A stretch of 55,946 bases of DNA, taken from assembly GCA_045544455.1 (NCBI GenBank), contig JAZPYZ010000007.1, positions 1 through 55,946 on the forward strand, in the 5' to 3' direction. Every line of letters begins with the position of its first letter. The stretch's first letter is position 1. The translations under genes were made by a program, and so were the position numbers. This DNA comes from JAZPYZ01 sp045544455 (lineage in GTDB: Bacteria; Bacillota; Clostridia; Oscillospirales; Acutalibacteraceae). The notes under the pieces are model-generated. The model searched no databases. It was not told where the DNA came from and was given only the letters and a program-made list of their open reading frames with translations. This document shows positions 49,070 to 55,946 of this stretch, one piece after another.

Positions 49070-49906
49070 TTAGCCTTTGACGGCGCCGGCGATCATACCC
49101 CGGATGATGTGCTTTTGGCAAGATAGATAGAAAACCACAATGGGAACGATGGATAATACCAACATGGCCATGAGGGCGCCCATGTCGCGCGATCCGTAAC
49201 CGCCTTGCAGGTACTGGACGGCGACCGGGAGGGTTTTATAGTTGTTGCCGATGACGAGGTAGGGCAACAGATAATCGTTCCAGATCCACATGGCGTTTAA
49301 GATCGCGACGGTGATCATGGTGGGACGCAAAATCGGTAGTATAACGTGGAAGTAGCCTTGCACGGGGGTGCATCCGTCGACGACGGCGGCTTCTTCGATC
49401 TGGATGGGGATGGCTTTGATAAATCCACAGAATAAAAACACCGATAGTCCGGCACCAAACCCTACATAAATTATAACAATGCCAAGCGGGTTGTCAAGCC
49501 GTAACAGGTTCGCAATTTTTGACATGGTGAACATCACCATCTGAAACGGAACAATCATGCTGGCGACGAACAGGTAGTACAACCCTTTCGTCATACGCGA
49601 CTTAACGCGTACCAAATACCACGCGGTCATAGATGTGAGTAACAAAATCACCGCGACCGAGGCAATGGTGATGAACAGCGAATAGCCGAACGCTTGGAAA
49701 AAGCCGATTTTGCGGATGCCGTTGAGGTAGTTTTCGAAGCCGACAAACAGGTCGCCGATGGGTAACGAAAACGGCGATGACGAGATATAAAATTGGCCTT
49801 TGAACGAGTTGATCAACACCACGAAGATCGGGACAAGAAACAACAACGCGGCCGCAATCAGTACGACGTATAGCAGAGTGTTGACCATTTTGGCACGGAC
49901 GGTCAT
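49070..49906 (-). CDS. Maltodextrin-type ABC transporter permease, MalG-like
   Basis: The 278-aa protein has six membrane helices and the EAA loop EEAAVVDGCTPVQGYF that docks the ATPase. It matches the carbohydrate ABC-transporter permease family (CUT1). Its start overlaps the MalF-like stop by four bases, with AAAGGAGG upstream. No ATPase gene is in the operon, so a shared MsmK-like ATPase elsewhere is expected. Substrate is inferred from malQ and glgP. Confidence 0.93.
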   Translation of the reverse strand: MTVRAKMVNTLLYVVLIAAALLFLVPIFVVLINSFKGQFYISSSPFSLPIGDLFVGFENYLNGIRKIGFFQAFGYSLFITIASVAVILLLTSMTAWYLVRVKSRMTKGLYYLFVASMIVPFQMVMFTMSKIANLLRLDNPLGIVIIYVGFGAGLSVFLFCGFIKAIPIQIEEAAVVDGCTPVQGYFHVILPILRPTMITVAILNAMWIWNDYLLPYLVIGNNYKTLPVAVQYLQGGYGSRDMGALMAMLVLSIVPIVVFYLSCQKHIIRGMIAGAVKG

Positions 49907-50748
49907 GCGGTTTCCTCCTTTCGGCCGGTGATGCGTAGTTGGATAAACGCAATCAAGGCAACCATGACGAAAAACACCACTGCTTTGGCTTGGCCAACCC
50001 CTTCAAAACCCATCCGGCCGTAAAAGGTTTGATAGATATCGAGGGCGAGCATGGCGGTTTCGTTGCCCGGCGCGCCGGCGGTGAGGGCTAAGTTTTGGTC
50101 GAACAGTTTAAAGGAGTTGGTGAGGGTTAAGAAGGTGCAGATGGTGAACGACGGTGCGACCAACGGCAGAATAATATGGCGCAGGCGTTGCCACGCGGAC
50201 GCGCCGTCGATAGAGGCGGCTTCGCCGAGTTCTTCCGGAATGTTTTGCAGGCCGGCGACGTAGATGATCATCATATATCCAATCATCTGCCAGTTCATCA
50301 AAATGACCAATCCCCAAAATCCATAGGTGGCGGAATAGGTTAGGTCGACGCCGGCACCAAGTAACAAACCGTTGAGCAACACCTGCCAAATATAGCCGAG
50401 CACGATACCGCCAATCAAGTTGGGCATAAAAAACACGGTGCGGAACAGGTTGGTGCCGCGCAGACCACGGGTGAGCATCAGTGCGAGCACAAACGCGAGC
50501 AGGTTGACGCTGAGCACCGACACGACGGTGAATTTGACTGTAAACCACAGCGCGTTTAGAAAATCACGGTCCGCGGTAAAGGCTTTGATATAGTTGCTGA
50601 ACCCGACGAAGGTGGCGTCGTCGATGGTGGTGAATTCGGTGAAGGACAGATACACGCCCATGATAAACGGGACTAAAAACGCGATGACAAACGCGATGAG
50701 CGTGGGCAGTACGAACACCGAAAAATACGGGCGCAAACTTTTTTGCAT
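49903..50748 (-). CDS. Maltodextrin-type ABC transporter permease, MalF-like
   Basis: The 281-aa CUT1 permease has six membrane helices and the EAA loop ELGEAASIDGASAWQRLRHI, containing the conserved G. The short form lacks the long N-terminal extension of E. coli MalF, as usual in Firmicutes. The start at 50748 follows AGGAGAG. It lies 71 bases after the binding-protein gene, separated by a strong hairpin, and overlaps the second permease by four bases. Confidence 0.93.
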   Translation of the reverse strand: MQKSLRPYFSVFVLPTLIAFVIAFLVPFIMGVYLSFTEFTTIDDATFVGFSNYIKAFTADRDFLNALWFTVKFTVVSVLSVNLLAFVLALMLTRGLRGTNLFRTVFFMPNLIGGIVLGYIWQVLLNGLLLGAGVDLTYSATYGFWGLVILMNWQMIGYMMIIYVAGLQNIPEELGEAASIDGASAWQRLRHIILPLVAPSFTICTFLTLTNSFKLFDQNLALTAGAPGNETAMLALDIYQTFYGRMGFEGVGQAKAVVFFVMVALIAFIQLRITGRKEETA

Positions 50749-50782
50749 ATGCGATCTCTCCTAACAACGATCCCGTTAACCA

Positions 50783-50817
50783 AAAACCGCGTCGCGGCGA
50801 CTCCGCGACGCGGTTTT
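50783..50817 (-). terminator. Hairpin between binding-protein and permease genes
   Basis: A 15-bp perfect GC-rich stem (50783-50797 with 50803-50817), followed on minus by a short T-run. It probably acts as a partial terminator or stabilises the binding-protein mRNA, allowing higher expression of the first gene. Confidence 0.75.
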
Positions 50818-50819
50818 AA

Positions 50820-52148
50820 TCAAGCGGCAGCTTCGGATTTCCAACGGTCGACAACGGTTTTGGTGACCTCTTCCCACGATTTGGTGCCTTGGGCGTATTG
50901 CAACAAGGCCGAACCGAAATCTTCTTTAAACGTTTGGCTGGGGAACACCGTGAAGTCCCACGTGATGGTGGTGAGATTTTCTTTTTGCATCCAGTTTAAC
51001 ATTTCCAACGCCAACGGATCGTCGGGTTGCTCGCTTTCGTCGAAGGTGTCAAACGGCGCGATGAACCCTAATTTGTCGGTGACGAATTTTTTGCCGGTAT
51101 CGCTGGAATACAACCAATACATAAAATCGGCCGCCATCTGCTGTTGTTCTGCCGACGCATTTTTATTGATGCAGATAAAGTTTTCGGTACCAATACACAA
51201 GCCTTGGTTTTCTTCCCCGTCAATACCGGTATAGATCGGCAAAAACTTGATGTCTTCCGCCGAGACTTGGTTGCCGCTAACGTCGGCGATCTGGCCCCAA
51301 GCCCAGTTGCCGTTTTGGACCATGGCGCATTGGCCAAGGGCAAATTCGGCCATTGAGTCGGTCACTTGCTTGCTGCCGAGCAGTTTTTTGTCGGTGACCG
51401 AGTTGTCGAGATACAGATCGAAGATGTTTTTATATTCTTGCTGATACGTGAAGGCAATGGTGTTGGCTTGGTCGCCGGCCAAATTAATGTTGTTGCGATC
51501 GAACTCGTACCACAGGGCAACGTTGGCCAGGTGGGTTTGCCAACGCCAATCCTCGCCGCTTTTTAGCGAGGTGGAGGCAAACACCCCTTGAATACCGAGA
51601 TCGTTTTTGCGGGCGGTCATGTCTTCGACCACCGATTTTAAGGTTTCGAAATTGACAATCTCGTCCATGGAGTTGATTTTGCTGGCGCGATCGGGCAAGG
51701 CAAAGTAGCGGTTCATGATCGCATCGTTATAGATGATGCCGTACCCTTCGATGACGTACGGAATGCCGTATACCCCGTCGCCGTCGGTGATAGCGAGGGA
51801 TTTATCGGTCAGGTGTTGATACAGTTCGGTATCGGACAGGTCGGCGCAATAGTTTTTCCAAGAGGCGTAGCCTTTCGGTCCGTTGATCTGGAACAGCACC
51901 GGTGCGTCGGATTTGGCCATTTCGGATTTTAAGGTTTGCTCGTATTCGCCCGACGCGGCGGTGGAAACCTTGACCTTGATGCCGGTTTCTTCTTCGTATG
52001 CGGCGGCGATCTCCGCATAGGTTTCGGCCGCTTCGGGTTTGAAGTTGAGATAATAGATGGTGCCTTTGGTGTTTTTGCCGCAACCGGTCATACCGCCCAG
52101 CGATAATAAGAGCAGCGCTGACAACAACACCGATACGTATTTTTTCAT
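50820..52148 (-). CDS. Extracellular maltodextrin-type solute-binding lipoprotein
   Basis: The 442-aa protein is a family-1 substrate-binding protein. It has a lipoprotein signal with the lipobox LGGMTGC (Cys23 lipidated), then a two-domain fold starting GTIYYLNFKPEAAETYAEI. It captures sugar outside the membrane for the two permeases downstream. The start at 52148 follows GAGGAGG; 51 further upstream codons have no site. It heads the five-gene maltodextrin operon. Substrate is inferred from context, not from the sequence itself. Confidence 0.93.
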   Translation of the reverse strand: MKKYVSVLLSALLLLSLGGMTGCGKNTKGTIYYLNFKPEAAETYAEIAAAYEEETGIKVKVSTAASGEYEQTLKSEMAKSDAPVLFQINGPKGYASWKNYCADLSDTELYQHLTDKSLAITDGDGVYGIPYVIEGYGIIYNDAIMNRYFALPDRASKINSMDEIVNFETLKSVVEDMTARKNDLGIQGVFASTSLKSGEDWRWQTHLANVALWYEFDRNNINLAGDQANTIAFTYQQEYKNIFDLYLDNSVTDKKLLGSKQVTDSMAEFALGQCAMVQNGNWAWGQIADVSGNQVSAEDIKFLPIYTGIDGEENQGLCIGTENFICINKNASAEQQQMAADFMYWLYSSDTGKKFVTDKLGFIAPFDTFDESEQPDDPLALEMLNWMQKENLTTITWDFTVFPSQTFKEDFGSALLQYAQGTKSWEEVTKTVVDRWKSEAAA

Positions 52149-52355
52149 AGGTGTTCCTCCTCTTTTTGATACGAATGCAGGCATATTGTTGCCATTGGAT
52201 TGGAATTTTATGCACCACGCACGTTGTTTTACAAAAAATCGCCGTATTTGCGTAGAAAATCGCGTGAGAATACTTGCAAAAAAACGGTAAATATTATACA
52301 ATATGTGTATCTGTGTTTATAAAATAATTTTTATAAAGGGAAGGAACGGTTGATT
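52149..52355. promoter_or_regulatory. Divergent regulatory region between the maltodextrin operon and pgk
   Basis: The plus pgk promoter is TTGCAA (52274-52279), 17-base spacer, TACAAT (52297-52302). A weaker minus promoter for the binding-protein gene may use TTGTAA with CATAAA near 52210-52235. Two AAAATCGC direct repeats about 22 bases apart lie between 52230 and 52265 and could be regulator sites. Confidence 0.5.
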
Positions 52356-53549
52356 ATGAACTATCTCAACAAAAAGACGATCGAAGATATCAACGTGACC
52401 GGCAAACGCGTGCTGGTTCGCTGCGATTTCAACGTGCCGCTGAAAGACGGCGTGATCACGGACGATAAACGTATCCGTGAATCGGTGCGCACCATCCGCT
52501 ATTTGGCGGATAACGGCGCTCGCGTGATCCTGTGCTCGCACTTGGGCCGTCCGAAGGATGAAGAATCCAAAAAAGCCTGCACCTTGGCGCCGGTGGCAAA
52601 ACGCCTGTCTGAGTTGCTGGGCAAAGACGTGAAATTCACCACCGATATCATCGGGGATGAAGCGCACGCGATGGCTAACGCGTTGAACGACGGCGACATC
52701 ATGGTGATCGAAAACGTTCGTTTCTATAAAGAAGAAACCAAAAACGATCCGGACTTTGCGAAAGCGCTGGCTTCGCTCGCGGAAATCTTTGTCAACGACG
52801 CGTTCGGTACCGCGCACCGCGCGCATGCTTCGACCGCCGGTGTGGCCGATTATCTGCCGGCTGTTTGCGGTTACTTGATTCAAAAAGAAATCTCCATCAT
52901 GGGTGGCGCGCTGAAAGAGCCGAAACGTCCGTTTGTGGCGATTTTAGGCGGCGCGAAAGTGTCGGATAAAATCGGTGTTATCACCAACCTGATCGACAAG
53001 GTCGATACCTTGATCATCGGCGGCGCGATGGCGTATACCTTTAACGCGGCGCGTGGCAAAAAGATCGCCGATTCGAAATTCGAACCGGATAAACTGGAAC
53101 TCGCAAAAGAAATCCTGGCGAAAGCCGAAGCGAAAGGCATCAAATTCTTGTTGCCGTGCGACAACATGGCAGCGGATGCGTTTGACGCGAACGCCAACAC
53201 CAAAGTGTTTGAAGGCGATATCGAAGACGGTTGGCAAGGTCTGGACATCGGTCCGAAATCGCAAGCTATGTTTGCCGAAGCGGTGAAAGATGCCGGCACG
53301 GTGGTGTGGAACGGTCCGATGGGCGTGTTCGAAATGGCGCCCTTTGCGGTCGGTACCATTGCGGTGGCAAAAGCGATTGCGGAAAGCGATGCGATCTCGA
53401 TCATCGGTGGCGGCGACTCGGCGGCGGCGGTCGAACAACTCGGTTTTGCCGATAAGATGACGCACATCTCGACCGGCGGCGGTGCTTCGCTCGAGTTCTT
53501 GGAAGGTTTGGTCCTGCCGGGAATCGCTTGCTTGGCGGATAAAGACTAA
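52356..53549 (+). CDS. pgk: Phosphoglycerate kinase
   Basis: It makes ATP from 1,3-bisphosphoglycerate in glycolysis. The 397-aa sequence has the family start VRCDFNVPL, substrate-binding HLGRPK, the NDAFGTAHRAH loop and the nucleotide-binding GGGDSAAAVEQLG near the C terminus. The start at 52356 follows AAGGGAAGGAA and is preferred to the TTG at 52350. Strong codon bias suggests high expression. It is the first gene of pgk-tpiA-gpmI; gap (gapA) is not in the window. Confidence 0.97.
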   Translation: MNYLNKKTIEDINVTGKRVLVRCDFNVPLKDGVITDDKRIRESVRTIRYLADNGARVILCSHLGRPKDEESKKACTLAPVAKRLSELLGKDVKFTTDIIGDEAHAMANALNDGDIMVIENVRFYKEETKNDPDFAKALASLAEIFVNDAFGTAHRAHASTAGVADYLPAVCGYLIQKEISIMGGALKEPKRPFVAILGGAKVSDKIGVITNLIDKVDTLIIGGAMAYTFNAARGKKIADSKFEPDKLELAKEILAKAEAKGIKFLLPCDNMAADAFDANANTKVFEGDIEDGWQGLDIGPKSQAMFAEAVKDAGTVVWNGPMGVFEMAPFAVGTIAVAKAIAESDAISIIGGGDSAAAVEQLGFADKMTHISTGGGASLEFLEGLVLPGIACLADKD

Positions 53550-53564
53550 GTTTGTAACGTTGCT

Positions 53565-53594
53565 TACATCCGCCCATCCCGATGGGCGGATGTA
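53565..53594 (+). terminator. Hairpin between pgk and tpiA
   Basis: A perfect 14-bp stem (53565-53578 with 53581-53594) with a two-base CC loop and no T-run. It more likely stabilises mRNA ends or marks RNase processing than terminates. Confidence 0.45.
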
Positions 53595-53630
53595 TTCACG
53601 TCATCACATAACAGAAGGAGTTAAATCATT

Positions 53631-54383
53631 ATGCGTAAATATGTTATTGCCGGAAACTGGAAAATGAACAAAACCCCTGCCGAAGCGACGGCGTTGATCA
53701 ACGAACTCAAACCCCTGGTGAAAGACGCGGCTTGCGACGTGGTCGTGGGTGTACCGTACGTCGATCTGCCGGCGGCGCTTGAAGCGACCAAAGGTTCCAA
53801 CATCGGTGTGGCGGCGCAGAACTGCCACTGGGCGAAATCTGGTGCGTTTACCGGCGAAATCGCAGCCGATATGCTCAAAGAAATGGGTGTTGGCTACGTG
53901 ATCATCGGTCACAGCGAACGTCGCACCTATTTTGGTGATACCGACGTGACGGTGCGTGACCGTACCCGTGCGGCGCTGGATGCCGGTTTGACCGTTATCC
54001 TGTGCGTGGGCGAATATCTGGAACAACGTGAACAAGGCGTGACCGCCGAAGTGTGCGGCATGCAGACCAAGATCGCGCTCGGTGGCGTGGCGGCAGACGA
54101 AATGAGCCGTATCATCATCGCCTACGAACCGGTGTGGGCGATCGGTACCGGCCGGACCGCGACGGCGGAACAAGCTAACGAAGTGTGCGGTTGGATCCGT
54201 GACACGGTACGTGGCTTGTATAACGACGAAGTGGCGGATAGCGTGGTCATCCAATACGGCGGTTCGATGAATGCCGGTAACGCGGCCGAACTGTTGGCGC
54301 AACCGGATGTCGACGGCGGCTTGATCGGCGGCGCTTCGTTGAAAGCTCCCGATTTTGCTACCATTGTGGCGGCGGCGAAATAA
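53631..54383 (+). CDS. tpiA: Triosephosphate isomerase
   Basis: It interconverts dihydroxyacetone phosphate and glyceraldehyde-3-phosphate. The 250-aa TIM barrel has the catalytic K11 in GNWKMN, the catalytic His in IIGHSERR, the catalytic Glu in AYEPVWAIGTG, and the phosphate loop GGSMNAGNAAELL. An AGAAGGAG ribosome site precedes the start. It lies between pgk and gpmI. Confidence 0.97.
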   Translation: MRKYVIAGNWKMNKTPAEATALINELKPLVKDAACDVVVGVPYVDLPAALEATKGSNIGVAAQNCHWAKSGAFTGEIAADMLKEMGVGYVIIGHSERRTYFGDTDVTVRDRTRAALDAGLTVILCVGEYLEQREQGVTAEVCGMQTKIALGGVAADEMSRIIIAYEPVWAIGTGRTATAEQANEVCGWIRDTVRGLYNDEVADSVVIQYGGSMNAGNAAELLAQPDVDGGLIGGASLKAPDFATIVAAAK

Positions 54384-54401
54384 GTCAGACGGAGGATCAC
54401 C

Positions 54402-55900
54402 ATGAAAAAACCGCTGATTTTGATCATTATGGACGGATTTGGGTTGAATGCCGACGATTACGGTAACGCCATTCACACGGCCGAAACCCCGAACCTGTCC
54501 CGTTTATTCGCGAAATATCCATTTACCTCGATCGGCGCATCCGGCATGGACGTCGGGTTGCCGGACGGACAGATGGGTAACAGCGAGGTAGGCCATACCA
54601 ACATCGGTGCCGGGCGCATCGTGTATCAGGAACTGACTCGTATTACCAAATCGATTGCGGACGGCGATTTCTTTGAAAACGAAGCACTGGTAAACGCGAT
54701 GAACAACGCGAAACAAGACGGTCGTGCGTTGCATTTGATCGGCTTGTTATCCGACGGCGGCGTTCACAGCCACAACGAACACCTGTACGGGTTGTTGTCG
54801 ATGGCTAAAAAGGCCGGCGTGGAAAAGGTGTACGTGCACGCGTTGATGGATGGCCGTGACGTGCCGCCGAGTTCCGGTAAATCCTTTGTGGAAGCACTGG
54901 ATGCGAAGATGGCGGAGATCGGTGTTGGAACGATTGCGACGGTGATGGGACGGTACTATGCCATGGACCGCGACAACCGCTGGGATCGCGTAGAAAAAGC
55001 GTATGCGGCGATGGTGTACGGTGAAGGCGAACATGCCACCAACGCGGTAGCGGCGATGGAAGCCTCGTATGCGGCGGGCGTGACCGACGAATTCGTGGTG
55101 CCGACCGTGTGCGACGGTGGCGACGTGATCAAGGCGAACGATTCGGTTATCTTCTTCAATTTCCGACCGGACCGTGCCCGTGAGATCACGCGCACCTTTG
55201 TAGATGAAGCGTTTGCCGGATTTGAACGCCGGAACGGATTCTTCCCGTTGACCTACGTATGCATGACGCAATACGATGCCACCATGCCGAACGTGCAAGT
55301 GGCGTTTAAACCGCAATCGCTGAATAACACGCTTGGCGAATATATCAGTGAAAAAGGGCTTACCCAGTTGCGGATCGCGGAAACCGAAAAATACGCACAC
55401 GTGACCTTCTTCTTCAATGGCGGTGTCGAAACCACGTTTGACGGCGAAGATCGCGTATTGATCAACTCACCGAAAGTGGCAACCTACGATCTGCAACCCG
55501 AAATGAGCGCGGTGCCGGTATGTGACGCGGTGGTAGAGCGCATCGAGTCGGGCAACTACGACGTGATCGTGCTCAATTTCGCCAACTGTGATATGGTTGG
55601 TCATACCGGCGTGTTTGACGCGGCGGTAGCGGCGGTACAAACCGTTGACACCTGCGTTGGGCGCGTGGTAGACGCGGTGCTCGCGATGGGCGGCACGGCA
55701 CTGATCACCGCCGATCATGGTAATGCCGACAAGATGTACGAGCCGGATGGTTCGCCGTTTACGGCGCATACCACCTTCCCGGTTCCGTTCTGCGTGGTGG
55801 GCGACCAACCCGTAACCTTGCGCGAGGGCGGTCGTTTGGCGGATATTGCGCCGACGATGTTACAACTGTTGGGACTGGAACAACCGGCTGAGATGACCGG
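54402..55900 (+). CDS. gpmI: 2,3-bisphosphoglycerate-independent phosphoglycerate mutase, truncated at contig end
   Basis: It converts 3-phosphoglycerate to 2-phosphoglycerate through a phosphoserine intermediate, using manganese. The first 499 codons are normal: metal D11 in MDGFGLN, catalytic S61 in MGNSEVGHT, the NFRPDRARE loop and the metal motif TADHGNAD. The family protein is about 510 aa, so roughly the last ten residues are missing. From 55901 the reading frame continues into adapter sequence and does not belong to the gene. The start at 54402 follows GGAGG. It is the third gene of the glycolytic group. Confidence 0.95.
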
Positions 55901-55946
55901 AAGTCGGAGGCCAAGCGGTCTTAGGAAGACAAACCAAATGATCAAC
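55901..55946 (+). other. MGI/DNBSEQ sequencing adapter, not genomic
   Basis: From 55901 the sequence begins AAGTCGGAGGCCAAGCGGTC and continues through 55932 with a match to the 32-base MGI/BGISEQ adapter. Then come ten bases (ACCAAATGAT, 55933-55942) in the position of a sample barcode, and CAAC, the first bases of the second adapter segment. The gpmI frame stays open here only by chance. Confidence 0.93.

Overview
The window looks like one end of a contig from an uncultured gut-type Clostridia (Firmicutes, Oscillospiraceae/Ruminococcaceae-like). The support is sigma-A style TTGACA/TATAAT promoters, strong AGGAGG ribosome sites, Firmicutes gene sets (rnmV, type-4 UDG, PduL, TypA, DegV, YdbS/YdbT, YerC) and several plant- or mucin-sugar hydrolases. 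The last 46 bases are not genomic: they match an MGI/DNBSEQ adapter, so the gpmI gene ends in sequencing artefact.

Layout. 0-3 kb (minus): udg, a catalytically degenerate D,D-carboxypeptidase homologue, and rsmA. 3-8.2 kb: pduL, tRNA-Gln, a PHP phosphoesterase, a low-molecular-weight tyrosine phosphatase, a GH99/WbsX-like protein and DegV. 8.2-15 kb (minus): tRNA-Leu, rnmV, holA, comEC, apt-like, rhaM and typA. 15-17.4 kb: a stand-alone ComEC-type metallo-beta-lactamase-fold protein and a PlsC-like acyltransferase with a zinc ribbon. 17.4-18 kb: a small helical protein and a possible 47-aa ORF.

18-28.1 kb is a visibly AT-richer accessory island next to a tRNA cluster. It holds a YdbS/YdbT PH-domain pair flanked by related repeat/hairpin elements, an HNH-like Cys/His protein, two diverged copies of a foldable repeat, a 45-aa ORF, a Gabija-like OLD nuclease plus UvrD helicase pair with a possible attenuator in its leader, and a single-frame IS3-family transposase. 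28.1-28.7 kb carries tRNA-Cys, -Gly, -Phe, -Asp and -Val.

28.7-44.7 kb: hslO/methyltransferase/YerC-like operon, phosphoglucomutase, alpha/beta hydrolase, acyltransferase-3, a GH106-like hydrolase divergent from an AraC regulator, a MATE exporter, and a marR-controlled heterodimeric ABC exporter. 44.8-52.1 kb: a small XRE regulator, then a maltodextrin operon on the minus strand (binding protein, two permeases, malQ, glgP). 52.3 kb to the end: glycolytic pgk-tpiA-gpmI.

The metabolic genes fit together. Maltodextrin enters through the ABC importer, MalQ and GlgP convert it to glucose and glucose-1-phosphate, phosphoglucomutase links that to glycolysis, and Pgk, TpiA and GpmI are lower-glycolysis enzymes. 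PduL-type phosphotransacylase suits acetate or propionate formation. RhaM and the GH106-like protein suggest rhamnose-containing glycans are also used. The most unusual parts are the island's defence operon with its candidate structured RNAs and small ORF, and the inactive-looking carboxypeptidase.
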